Made by a program: the position numbers and the translations under genes | Shown: positions 51,171 through 63,994 of the stretch, piece after piece | Layout: every line of letters starts with the position of its first letter | Position numbering within the stretch: position 1 is the stretch's first letter | Notes under the pieces: generated by a model | Database searches by the model: none | What the model was told of the DNA's origin: nothing | Seen by the model: only the letters and a program-made list of their open reading frames with translations | Assembly (NCBI RefSeq): GCF_036320965.1 | Contig: NC_092238.1 | Location: 23,272,903-23,336,902, forward strand | Source of the DNA: Panulirus ornatus | Taxonomy: Eukaryota > Arthropoda > Malacostraca > Decapoda > Palinuridae | Reading direction: 5' to 3' | Length of the DNA: 64,000 nt

Positions 51171-52050
51171 CCCATGCCAGGTATGGTATCCAGTGTCCCA
51201 GTAAGTCATGGTATCCCATGTCCCAGGTATGGTGTATCCAGTGTCACAGGTCATGTTCCCAGTAGTCCCAGGTATAGGGTATATCCCAGTGTCCAGGTAT
51301 GTTCTTCATGTGTCATAGGTATGGTTCGTCTTCAGTGTCCATATGGTTATGTGGTATAGTGTCTCATGTAGAGGTATCTCATGTAGTCGCAGTAAAGTAG
51401 TCACTACAGCTTCATGAGGTAAGCTTCCTTATGTATCCACTATGTCCCAGTATGTGCTGTCAGTGCCAGTCATGCTTCCCAGTGTCCATGTCTGCATCCT
51501 TCATGTAATCATAGCAGTACTCTTCATGTAGTCATAGCAGTACTCTTCATGTAATCATAGCAGTACTCTTCATGTAGTCATAGCAGTACTCTTCATGTAG
51601 TCATAGCAGTGCCCTTCATGTAGTCATAGCATGTCTCTTCATGTAGTCATAGCAGTACCTCTTCATGGTCATCAGTGCCTTCATGTAGTCATAGCAGTAC
51701 TCTTCATGTAGTCATAGCAGTGTCCCTTCATGTAGTCATACAGTCCTTCATGTAGTCATAGTAGTGCCCTTCATGTAGTCATAGCAGTACTCTTCATGTA
51801 GTCAGGTCCCAATGCGTACCCAGTAGTCCCATAGGTACCTCATGTAGTATGCAGTGCCCTTCATGTAGTCATCAGTATCTTCATGTAGTCATAGCAGTGT
51901 CCTCATGTGTCATGGTATCATGTCAGGTATCTTCATGTAGTCATAGAGTGCCCTTCATGTAGTCATAGCAGTCCTTCAGTAGTATAGCATACTCTTCATG
52001 TAGTCATAGCAGTGCCCTTCATGTAGTCCATACGAGGTACTCTTCATGTA
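51011..52050. repeat. Degenerate junction between the two 23-bp arrays
   Basis: Units here are broken by many single-base losses and mixed sequence. From 51,011 array 1 units lose bases. Between 51,240 and 51,500 words from both arrays occur (CAGTGTCC with CATGTAGTC). From 51,505 array 2 units dominate, but with indels and isolated array-1 words to about 52,050 (for example GTCCCAATGC near 51,807). Confidence 0.8.
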
Positions 52051-55000
52051 GTCATAGCAGTACTCTTCATGTAGTCATAGTAGTGCCCTTCATGTAGTCA
52101 TAGCAGTACTCTTCATGTAGTCATAGCAGTGCCCTTCATGTAGTCATAGCAGTACTCTTCATGTAGTCATAGCAGTACTCTTCATGTAGTCATAGCAGTA
52201 CTCTTCATGTAGTCATAGTAGTGCCCTTCATGTAGTCATAGTAGTGCCCTTCATGTAGTCATAGTAGTGCCCTTCATGTAGTCATAGCAGCACTCTTCAT
52301 GTAGTCATAGTAGTGCCCTTCATGTAGTCATAGCAGTACTCTTCATGTAGTCATAGCAGTACTCTTCATGTAGTCATAGTAGTGCCCTTCATGTAGTCAT
52401 AGTAGTGCCCTTCATGTAGTCATAGTAGTGCCCTTCATGTAGTCATAGCAGTGCCCTTCATGTAGTCATAGCAGTGCCCTTCATGTAGTCATGGTAGTGC
52501 CCTTCATGTAGTCATAGCAGTACTCTTCATGTAGTCATAGTAGTGCCCTTCATGTAGTCATAGCAGTCCCCTTCATGTAGTCATAGTAGTGCCCTTCATG
52601 TAGTCATAGCAGTACTCTTCATGTAGTCATAGCAGTGCCCTTCATGTAGTCATAGTAGTGCCCTTCATGTAGTCATAGTAGTGCCCTTCATGTAGTCATA
52701 GCAGTCCCCTTCATGTAGTCATAGTAGTGCCCTTCATGTAGTCATAGCAGTACTCTTCATGTAGTCATAGCAGTGCCCTTCATGTAGTCATAGTAGTGAC
52801 CTTCATGTAGTCATAGTAGTGCCCTTCATGTAGTCATAGCAGTCCCCTTCATGTAGTCATAGTAGTGCCCTTCATGTAGTCATAGCAGTGCCCTTCATGT
52901 AGTCATAGCAGTGCCCTTCATGTAGTCATAGTAGTGCCCTTCATGTAGTCATAGCAGTACTCTTCATGTAGTCATAGCAGTGCCCTTCATGTAGTCATAG
53001 TAGTGCCCTTCATGTAGTCATAGTAGTGCCCTTCATGTAGTCATAGCAGTGCCCTTCATGTAGTCATAGCAGTACTCTTCATGTAGTCATAGTAGTGCCC
53101 TTCATGTAGTCATAGCAGTCCCCTTCATGTAGTCATAGTAGTGCCCTTCATGTAGTCATAGCAGTGCCCTTCATGTAGTCATAGTAGTGCCCTTCATGTA
53201 GTCATAGCAGTGCCCTTCATGTAGTCATAGTAGTGCCCTTAATGTACTCATAGTAGTACTCTTCATGTAGTCATAGTAGTGCCCTTCATGTAGTCATAGC
53301 AGCACTCTTCATGTAGTCATAGTAGTGCCCTTAATGTAGTCATAGTAGTACTCTTCATGTAGTCATAGTAGTGCCCTTCATGTAGTCATAGCAGCACTCT
53401 TCATGTAGTCATAGCAGTACTCTTCATGTAGTCATAGCAGTACTCTTCATGTAGTCATAGTAGTGCCCTTCATGTAGTCATAGTAGTGCCCTTCATGTAG
53501 TCATAGCAGTGCCCTTCATGTAGTCATAGTAGTGCCCTTCATGTAGTCATAGCAGTGCCCTTCATGTAGTCATAGCAGTACTCTTCATGTAGTCATAGCA
53601 GTACTCTTCATGTAGTCATAGTAGTGCCCTTCAGGTAGTCATAGCAGTGACTCTTCATGTAGTCATAGTAGTGCCCTCATGTAGTCATTAGCAGTACTCT
53701 TCATGTAGTCATAGCAGTGCCCTTCATGTAGTCATAGCAGTACTCTTCATGTAGTCATAGCAGTGCCCTTCATGTAGTCATAGCAGTACTCTTCATGTAG
53801 TCATAGCAGTGCCCTTCATGTAGTCATAGCAGTACTCTTCATGTGGTCATAGCAGTGCCCTTCATGTAGTCATAGCAGTACTCTTCATGTAGTCATAGCA
53901 GTGCCCTTCATGTAGTCATAGCAGTGCCCTTCATGTAGTCATAGTAGTGCCCTTCATGTAGTCATAGCAGTACTCTTCATGTAGTCATAGTAGTGCCCTT
54001 CATGTAGTCATAGCAGTCTCTTCATGTAGTCATTAGCAGTACCCTTCATGTAGTCATAGCAGTGCCCTTCATGTAGTCATAGCAGTGCCCTTCATGTCAT
54101 AGCAGTGCCCTTCATGTAGTCATAGTAGTGCCCTTCATGTAGTCATAGCAGTACTCTTCATGTAGTCATAGCAGTGCCCTTCATGTAGTCATAGCAGTGC
54201 CCTTCATGTAGTCATAGCAGTGCCCTTCATGTAGTCATAGTAGTGCCCTTCATGTAGTCATAGCAGTGCCCTTCATGTAGTCATAGCAGTGCCCTTCATG
54301 TAGTCATAGTAGTGCCCTTCATGTAGTCATAGTAGTGCCCTTCATGTAGTCATAGCAGTACTCTTCATGTAGTCATAGCAGTGCCCTTCATGTAGTCATA
54401 GTAGTGCCCTTCATGTAGTCATAGCAGTCCCTTCATGTAGTCATAGCAGTGCCCTTCATGTAGTCATAGCAGTGCCCTTCATGTAGTCATAGTAGTGCCC
54501 TTCTGTAGTCATAGCAGTGCCCTTCATGTAGTCATAGTAGTGCCCTTCATGTAGTCATAGCAGTACTCTTCATGTAGTCATAGTAGTGCCCTTCTGTAGT
54601 CATAGCAGTCCCTTCATGTAGTCTAGTAGTGCCCTTCATGTAAGTCATAGCAGTGCCCTTCATGTAGTCATAGCAGTGCCTTCATGTAGTCATAGCAGTG
54701 CCCTTCATGTAGTCATAGCAGTGCCCTTCATGTAGTCTTAGTAGTGCCCTTCATGTAGTCATAGTAGTGCCCTTCATGTAGTCATAGCAGTGCCCTTCAT
54801 GTAGTCATAGCAGTGCCCTTCATGTAGTCATAGTAGTGCCCTTCATGTAGTCATAGCAGTGCCCTTCATGTAGTCATAGTAGTGCCCTTCATGTAGTCAT
54901 AGCAGTGCCCTTCATGTAGTCATAGCAGTGCCCTTCATGTAGTCATAGCAGTGCCCTTCATGTAGTCATAGCAGTGCCCTTCATGTAGTCATAGCAGTGC

Positions 55001-57926
55001 CCTTCATGTAGTCATAGCAGTGCCCTTCATGTAGTCATAGCAGTGCCCTTCATGTAGTCATAGCAGTGCCCTTCATGTAGTCATAGTAGTGCCCTTCATG
55101 TAGTCATAGTAGTGCCCTTCATGTAGTCATAGTAGTGCCCTTCATGTAGTCATAGTAGTGCCCTTCATGTAGTCATAGCAGTGCCCTTCATGTAGTCATA
55201 GCAGTGCCCTTCATGTAGTCATAGCTAGTGCCCTTCATGTAGTCATAGCAGTGCCCTTCATGTAGTCATAGTAGTGCCCTTCATGTAGTCATAGCAGTGC
55301 CCTTCATGTAGTCATAGCAGTACTCTTCATGTAGTCATAGCAGTGCCCTTCATGTAGTCATAGCAGTGCCCTTCATGTAGTCATAGCAGTACTCTTCATG
55401 TAGTCATAGCAGTGCCCTTCATGTAGTCATAGTAGTGCCCTTCATGTAGTCATAGTAGTGCCCTTCATGTAGTCATAGCAGTGCCCTTCATGTAGTCATA
55501 GCAGTACTCTTCATGTAGTCATAGTAGTGCCCTTCATGTAGTCATAGCAGTGCCCTTCATGTAGTCATAGCAGTGCCCTTCATGTAGTCATAGCAGTGCC
55601 CTTCATGTAGTCATAGCAGTGCCCTTCATGTAGTCATAGTAGTGCCCTTCATGTAGTCATAGCAGTGCCCTTCATGTAGTCATAGCAGTACTCTTCATGT
55701 AGTCATAGTAGTGCCCTTCATGTAGTCATAGCAGTACTCTTCATGTAGTCATAGCAGTGCCCTTCATGTAGTCATAGTAGTGCCCTTCATGTAGTCATAG
55801 TAGTGCCCTTCATGTAGTCATAGTAGTGCCCTTCATGTAGTCATAGTAGTGCCCTTCATGTAGTCATAGCAGTGCCCTTCATGTTGTCATAGCAGTGCCC
55901 TTCATGTAGTCATAGCAGTGCCCTTCATGTAGTCATAGTAGTGCCCTTCATGTAGTCATAGCAGTGCCCTTCATGTTGTCATAGCAGTGCCCTTCATGTA
56001 GTCATAGCAGCACTCTTCATGTAGTCATAGCAGTGCCCTTCATGTAGTCATAGCAGTGCCCTTCATGTAGTCATAGCAGTACTCTTCATGTAGTCATAGC
56101 AGTGCCCTTCATGTAGTCATAGCAGTGCCCTTCATGTAGTCATAGTAGTGCCCTTCATGTAGTCATAGTAGTGCCCTTCATGTAGTCATAGTAGTGCCCT
56201 TCATGTAGTCATAGTAGTGCCCTTCATGTAGTCATAGCAGTGCCCTTCATGTAGTCATAGCAGTGCCCTTCATGTAGTCATAGCAGTGCCCTTCATGTAG
56301 TCATAGCAGTGCCCTTCATGTAGTCATAGTAGTGCCCTTCACGTAGCCATAGCTGTGCCCTTCATGTAATCATAGCAGTACTCTTCATGTAGTCATAGCA
56401 GTGCCCTTCATGTAGTCATAGTAGTGCCCTTCATGTAGTCATAGCAGTACTCTTCATGTAGTCATAGCAGTGCCCTTCATGTAGTCATAGTAGTGCCCTT
56501 CATGTAGTCATAGTAGTGCCCTTCATGTAGTCATAGCAGTGCCCTTCATGTAGTCATAGCAGTACTCTTCATGTAGTCATAGTAGTGCCCTTCATGTAGT
56601 CATAGCAGTACTCTTCATGAAGTCATAGCAGTGCCCTTCATGTAGTCATAGCAGTACTCTTCATGTAGTCGTAGCAGTACTCTTCATGTAGTCATAGCAG
56701 TGCCCTTCATGTAGTCATAGCAGTGCCCTTCATGTAGTCATAGCAGTACTCTTCATGTAGTCATAGTAGTGCTCTTCATGTAGTCATAGCAGTACTCTTC
56801 ATGTAGTCATAGCAGTGCCCTTCATGTAGTCGTAGTAGTGCCCTTCATGTAGTCATAGTAGTGCCCTTCATGTAGTCATAGCAGTGCCCTTCATGTAGTC
56901 ATAGCAGTACTCTTCATGTAGTCATAGCAGTGCCCTTCATGTAGTCGTAGTAGTGCCCTTCATGTAGTCATAGTAGTGCCCTTCATGTAGTCATAGCAGT
57001 GCCCTTCATGTAGTCATAGTAGTGCCCTTCATGTAGTCATAGCAGTGCCCTTCATGTAGTCATAGTAGTGCCCTTAATGTAGTCATAGTAGTACTCTTCA
57101 TGTAGTCATAGTAGTGCCCTTCATGTAGTCATAGCAGTGCCCTTCATGTAGTCGTAGTAGTGCCCTTCATGTAGTCATAGTAGTGCCCTTCATGTAGTCA
57201 TAGTAGTGCCCTTCATGTAGTCATAGCAGTGCCCTTCATGTAGTCATAGCAGTGCCCTTCATGTAGTCATATTAGTGCCCTTCATGTAGTCATAGTAGTG
57301 CCCTTCATGTAGTCATAGCAGTACTTTTCATGTAGTCATAGTAGTGCCCTTCATGTAGTCATAGCAGTACTCTTCATGTAGTCATAGCAGTGCCCTTCAT
57401 GTAGTCATAGTAGTGCCCTTCATGTAGTCATACTAGTGCCCTTCATGTAGTCATAGTAGTGCCCTTCATGTAGTCATAGTAGTGCCCTTCATGTAGTCAT
57501 AGCAGTGCCCTTCATGTTGTCATAGCAGTGCCCTTCATGTAGTCATAGCAGTGCCCTTCATGTAGTCATAGCAGTACTCTTCATGTAGTCATAGCAGTGC
57601 TCTTCATGTAGTCATAGCAGTGCCCTTCATGTAGTCATAGCAGTACTCTTCATGTAGTCATAGCAGTGCCCTTCATGTAGTCATAGCAGTACTCTTCATG
57701 TAGTCATAGCAGTTCTCTTCATGTAGTCATAGCAGTGCCCTTCATGTGGTCATAGCAGTGCCCTTTATGTAGTCATAGTAGTGCCCTTCATGTAGTCATA
57801 GTAGTGCCCTTCATGTAGTCATAGTAGTGCTCTTCATGTAGTCATAGCAGTTCTCTTCATGTAGTCATAGCAGTGCCCTTCATGTAGTCATAGCAGTGCC
57901 CTTCATGTAGTCATAGCAGTGCCCTT
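51505..57926. repeat. 23-bp minisatellite array 2 (about 275 copies)
   Basis: The unit contains TTCATGTAGTCATAGCAGTG followed by CCC. The common variants are AGCAGTGCCC, AGTAGTGCCC and AGCAGTACTC, scattered along about 6.4 kb. The unit has TAG in every turn, so no long plus-strand frames arise. From about 52,050 the copies are very regular, with few indels (for example near 53,630-53,700, 54,000-54,110 and 54,480-54,660). The array ends abruptly at 57,926. Confidence 0.96.
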
Positions 57927-60900
57927 CTCCTACCATACAACTTATGATCGTCCTCTCCTACCATACAACTTATGATTGTCCTCTCCTACCATACAACTTA
58001 TCATTGTCCTCTCCTACCATACAACTTATCATCGTCCTCTCATACCATACAACTTATCATTGTCCTCTCCTACCATACAACTTATCATCGTCCTCTCCTA
58101 CCATACAACTTATCATCGTCCTCTCCTACCATACAACTTATCATCGTCCTCTCCTACCATACAACTATGATCGTCCTCTCCTACCATACAACTTATGATT
58201 GTCCTCTCCTACCGTACAACTTATGATTGTCCTCACCTACCATACAACTTATCATCGTCCTCTCCTACCATACAACTTATGATTGTCCTCTTCTACCATA
58301 CAACTTATGATTGTCCTCTCCTACCATACAACTTATGATTGTCCTCTCCTACCATACAACTTATCATCGTCCTCTCCTACCATACAAGTTATCATTGTCC
58401 TCTCCTACCATACAACTTATCATCGTCCTCTCCTACCATACAACTTATCATCGTCCTCTCTTACCATACAACTTATGATTGTCCTCTCCTACCATACAAC
58501 TTATCTTTGTCCTCTCCTACCATACAACTTATGATCGTCCTCTCCTACCATACAACTTATGATTGTCTTCTCCTACCATACAACTTATCATCGTCCTCTC
58601 CTTCCATACAACTTATGATTGTCCTCTCTTACCATATAACTTATGATTGTCCTCTCCTACCATACAACTTATCTTTGTCCTCTCCTACCATACAACTTAT
58701 CATCGTCCTCTCCTACCATACAACTTATGATCGTCCTCTCCTACCATACAACTTATGATTGTCCTCTCCTACCATACAATTTATGATTGTCCTCTCCTAC
58801 CATACAACTTATGATCGTCCTCTCCTACCATACAACTTATGATTGTCCTCTCCTACCATACAACTTATGATCGTCCTCTCCTACCATACAACTTATCATT
58901 GTCCTCTCCTACCATACAACTTATGATCGTCCTCTCCTACCATACAACTTATGATAGTCCTACCATACAACTTATGATTGTCCTCTCCTACCATACAACT
59001 TGTGATTGTCCTCTCCTACCATACAGCTTATCATTGTCCCCTCCTACCATACAGCTTATCGTCCCCTCCTACCATACAACTTATGATTGTCCTCTCCTAC
59101 CATACAACTTATGATCGTCCTCTCTTACCATACAACTTATGATTGTCCTCTCCTACCACACAACTTATCATCGTCCTCTCCTGCCATACAACTTATGATT
59201 GTCCTCTCCTACCATACATCATATGATTGTCCTCTCCTACCATATAACTTATCATCGTCCTCTCCTACCATACAACATATGATCGTCCTATCCTACCATA
59301 CAAGTTATGATTGTCCTCTCCTACCATACAACTTATCATTGTCCTCTCCTACCATACAACTTATGTTTGTCCTCTCCTACCATATAACTTATCATCGTCC
59401 TCCTACCATACAACTTATGACCGTCCTCTCCTACCATACAACTTATGATTGTCCTCTCCTACCATACAACTTATCATTGTCCTCTCCTACCATACAACTT
59501 ATGATTGTCCTCCTACCATACAACATCATCGTCCTCTCCTACCATACAACTTATGATTGTCCTCTCCTACCATACAACTTATCATCGTCCTCTCCCACCA
59601 TACAACTTATCATTGTCCTCTCCTACCATATAACTTATCATCGTCCTCTCCTACCATACAACTTATGATCGTCCTCTCCTACCATACACCTTATGATTGT
59701 CCTCTCCTACCATACAACTTATCATCGTCCTCTCCTACCATACAACTTATGATTGTCCTCTCCTACCATACAACTTATGATTGTCCTCTCCTACCATACA
59801 ACTTATCATCGTCCCCTCCTACCATACAACTTATGATTGTCCTCTCCTACCATACAACTTATGATCGTCCTCTCCTACCATACAACTTATGATTGTCCTC
59901 TCCTACCATACAACGTATCATCGTCCTCTCCTACCATACAACTTATGATTGTCCTCTCCTACCATACAACTTATGATTGTCCTCTCCTACCATATAACTT
60001 ATCATCGTCCTCTCCTACCATACAACTTATGATCGTCCTGTCCTACCATACTACTTATGATTGTCCTCTCCTACCATACAACTTATCATTGTCCTCTCCT
60101 ACCATACAACTTATGATTGTCCTCCTACCATACAACATCATCGTCCTCTCCTACCATACAACTTATGATTGTCCTCTCCTACCATACAACTTATCATCGT
60201 CCTCTCCCACCATACAACTTATCATTGTCCTCTCCTACCATATAACTTTTCCTCGTCCTCCTACCATACAACTTATGATCGTCCTCTCCTACCATACAAC
60301 TTATGATTGTCCTCTCCTACCATACAACTTATGATCGTCCTCTCCTACCATACAACTTATGATCGTCCTCTCCTACTATACAACTTATGATTGTCCTCTC
60401 CTACCATACAACTTATGATTGTCCTCTCCTACCATACAACTTATCATCTTCCCCTCCTCCCATACAACTTATGATTGTCCTCTCCCACCATACAACTTAT
60501 CATCGTCCCCTCCTACCATATAACTTATGATTGTCCTCTCCTACCGTACAACTTATGATCGTCCTCTCCTACCATACAACTTATCATCGTCCTCTCCTAC
60601 CATACAACTTATGATCGTCCTCTCCTACCATACAACTTATGATTGTCCTCTCCCACCATACAACTTATCATTGTCCTCTCCTACCATACAACTTATCATC
60701 GTCCTCTCCTACCATACAACTTATCATCGTCCTCTCCTACCATAGAACTTATGATTGTCCTCTCCTACCATACAACTTATGATTGTCCTTTCCTACCATA
60801 CAACTTATGATCGTCCTCTCCTACCATACAACTTATGATTGTCCTCTCCTACCATACAACTTATCATCGTCCTCTCCTACAATACAACTTATGATTGTCC

Positions 60901-61607
60901 TCTCCTACCATACAACTTATCATCGTCCTCTCCTACCATACAACTTATCATCGTCCTCTCCTACCATACAACTTATGATCGTCCTCTCCTACCATACAAC
61001 TTATCATCGTCCTCTCCTACCATACAACTTATCATTGTCCTCTCCTACCATACAACTTATCATTGTCCTCTCCTACCATACAACTTATGCTTGTCCTCTC
61101 CTACCATACAACTTATCATTGTCCTCTCCTACCATACAACTTATCATCGTCCTCTCCTACCTTACAACTTATCATCGTCCTCTCCTACCATACAACTTAT
61201 GATTGTCCTCTCCTACCATACAACTTATCATTGTCCTCTCCTACCATACAACTTATCATTGTCCTCTCCTACCATACAACTTATGCTTGTCCTCTCCTAC
61301 CATACAACTTATCATTGTCCTCTCCTACCATACAACTTATCATTGTCCTCTCCTACCATACAACTTATGATCGTCCTCTCCTACCATACAACTTATCATT
61401 GTCCTCTCCTACCATACAACTTATCATTGTCCTCTCCTACCATACAACTTATCATTGTCCTCTCCTACCATACAACTTATCATTGTCCTCTCCTACCATA
61501 CAACTTATCATTGTCCTCTCCTACCATACAACTTATCATTGTCCTATCCTACCATACAACTTATCATTGTCCTCTCCTACCATACAACTTATCATTGTCC
61601 TCTCTTA
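57927..61607. repeat. 28-bp minisatellite array 3 (about 130 copies)
   Basis: The unit contains CTACCATACAACTTAT, then GAT or CAT, TGTCC or CGTCC, and TCTC. Two positions are polymorphic independently, giving four unit types (GATTG, GATCG, CATCG, CATTG). Occasional short units lack TCTC. Frames read SYHTTY/SSPTIQL-type repeats and are artefacts. Toward the right end (from about 61,030) CATTG units dominate and become uniform. Confidence 0.96.
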
Positions 61608-61721
61608 CTGTCGACAAACACAACATCTGAGGCAACATACAACACAGACAGGAGTTGACCACTACACCAGCTTAGCTTCATACATGTGGTTGTCCTACAT
61701 GACATAGAACAAACAAATAAA
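61608..61721. other. Short unique spacer between arrays 3 and 4
   Basis: About 110 bp of non-repetitive sequence containing ACAACATCTGAGGCAAC and GGTTGTCCTACATGAC, the only clear break in 16 kb of tandem repeats. Confidence 0.7.
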
Positions 61722-63939
61722 CATGTCTCGTGTCTGGTCACGTCTCGTGTCTGGTCATGTCCCGTGCTGGTCATGTCTCGTGTCTGGTCATGTCTCGTGT
61801 CTGGTCACGTCTCGTGTCTAGTCATGTCTCGTGTCTGGTCATGTCTCGTGTCTGGTCACGTCTCGTGTCTGGTCATGTCTCGTGTCTGGTCATGTCTCGT
61901 GTCTGGTCATGTCTCGTGTCTGGTCATGTCTCGTGTCTGGTCACGTCTCGTGTCTAGTCATGTCTCGTGTCTGGTCATGTCTCGTGTCTGGTCACGTCTC
62001 GTGTCTGGTCATGTCTCGTGTCTGGTCATGTCTCGTGTCTGGTTATGTCTCGTGTCTGGTCATGTCTCGTGCTGTTCATGTCTCGTGCTGGTCATGTCTC
62101 GTGTCTGGTCATGTCTCGTGTCTGGTCACGTCTCGTGTCTGGTCATGTCTCGTGTCTGGTCACGTCTCGTGTCTGGTCATGTCCCGTGTCTGGTCATGTC
62201 TCGTGTCTAGTCATGTCTCGTGTCTGGTCATGTCTCGTGTCTGGTCACGTCTCGTGTCTAGTCATGTCTCGTGTCTGGTCATGTCTCGTGTCTGGTCACG
62301 TCTCGTGTCTGGTCATGTCTCGTGTCTGGTCATGTCTCGTGTCTGGTCATGTCTCGTGTCTGGTCATGTCTCGTGCTGTTCATGTCTCGTGCTGGTCATG
62401 TCTCGTGTCTGGTCATGTCTCGTGTCTGGTCACGTCTCGTGTCTGGTCATGTCTCGTGTCTGGTCACGTCTCGTGTCTGGTCATGTCCCGTGTCTGGTCA
62501 TGTCTCGTGTCTAGTCATGTCTCGTGTCTGGTCATGTCCCGTGTCTGGTCATGTCCCGTGTCTGGTCATGTCTCGTGTCTGGTCATGTCTCGTGTCTGGT
62601 CATGTCCCGTGTCTGGTCATGTCCCGTGCTGGTCATGTCTCGTGTCTGGTCACGTCTCGTGTCTGGTCATGTCTCGTGTCTGGTCACGTCTCGTGTCTGG
62701 TCATGTCCCGTGTCTGGTCATGTCTCGTGTCTGGTCATGTCTCGTGTCTGGTCACGTCTCGTGTCTGGTCATGTCCCGTGTCTGGTCATGTCTCGTGTCT
62801 GGTCATGTCTCGTGTCTGGTCATGTCCCGTGTCTGGTCATGCCTCGTGTCTGGTCATGTCTCGTGTCTGGTCATGTCCCGTGTCTGGTCATGTCCCGTGC
62901 TGGTCATGTCTCGTGTCTGGTCACGTCTCGTGTCTGGTCATGTCTCGTGTCTGGTCACGTCTCGTGTCTGGTCATGTCCCGTGTCTGGTCATGTCTCGTG
63001 TCTGGTCACGTCTCGTGTCTGGTCATGTCTCGTGTCTGGTCATGTCTCGTGTCTGGTCACGTCTCGTGTCTGGTCATGTCCCGTGCTGGTCATGTCTCGT
63101 GTCTGGTTACGTCTCGTGTCTGGTCATGTCTCGTGTCTGGTCACGTCTCGTGTCTGGTCATGTCCCGTGTCTGGTCATGTCTCGTGTCTGGTCATGTCTC
63201 GTGTCTGGTCATGTCCCGTGTCTGGTCATGTCTCGTGTCTGGTCATGTCTCGTGTCTGGTCATGTCCCGTGTCTGGTCATGTCCCGTGCTGGTCATGTCT
63301 CGTGTCTGGTCATGTCTCGTGTCTGGTCATGTCCCGTGTCTGGTCATGTCTCGTGTCTGGTCACGTCTCGTGTCTGGTCATGTCTCGTGTCTGGTCACGT
63401 CTCGTGTCTGGTCATGTCCCGTGTGTGGTCATGTCTCGTGTCTGGTCATGTCTCGTGTCTGGTCATGTCCCGTGTCTTGTCATGTCTCGTGTCTGGTCAT
63501 GTCTCGTGTCTGGTCATGTCCCGTGTCTGGTCATGTCTCGTGTCTGGTCATGTCTCGTGTCTGGTCATGTCCCGTGTCTGGTCATGTCCCGTGTCTGGTC
63601 ACGTCTCGTGTCTGGTCATGTCCCGTGTCTGGTCATGTCTCGTGTCTGGTCATGTCTCGTGTCTGGTCACGTCTCGTGTCTGGTCATGTCTCGTGTCTGG
63701 TCATGTCTCGTGTCTGGTCATGTCTCGTGTCTGGTCACGTCTCGTGTCTGGTCATGTCTCGTGTCTGGTCACGTCTCGTGTCTGGTCATGTCCCGTGTCT
63801 GGTCATGTCTCGTGTCTAGTCATGTCTCGTGTCTGGTCATGTCCCGTGTCTGGTCATGTCTCGTGTCTGGTCATGTCTCGTGTCTGGTCATGTCTCGTGT
63901 CTGGTCAAGTCTCGTGCTGGTCATGTCTCGTGTCTGGTC
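61722..63939. repeat. 17-bp minisatellite array 4 (about 130 copies)
   Basis: The unit is TGTCTCGTGTCTGGTCA, with variants ACGTC, TCCCG, CTAGTC and a 16-bp form lacking one base (CGTGCTGG). Blocks are themselves duplicated: the CTAGTC marker at 61,954 recurs at 62,258 and the GCTGTTCATG marker at 62,071 recurs at 62,375, both 304 bp apart. The open frames through it (up to about 430 codons) are artefacts of the 17-bp period. Confidence 0.96.
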
Positions 63940-63949
63940 AGGGTGGGGT

Positions 63950-63994
<45 letters not shown>

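Noticed and set aside
48458..51219. Open frames of about 770-905 codons on both strands
   Set aside because: They come from a 23-bp repeat without stops; every frame is open and the 'protein' is a 23-residue repeat. There is no start context and no splice or codon signal.
47849..57926. CRISPR-like array, from regular short repeats
   Set aside because: Units are contiguous with no unique spacers, and the genome is eukaryotic; these are minisatellites.
57944..61707. Frames repeating LLPYNL, SPTIQL and SYHTTY
   Set aside because: The 28-bp array is open in three frames; no independent evidence of coding.
61686..63819. Frames of 174-431 codons repeating SCLVMSRVW-like words
   Set aside because: Artefact of the 17-bp array; the period in protein is 17 residues from three turns of the unit.
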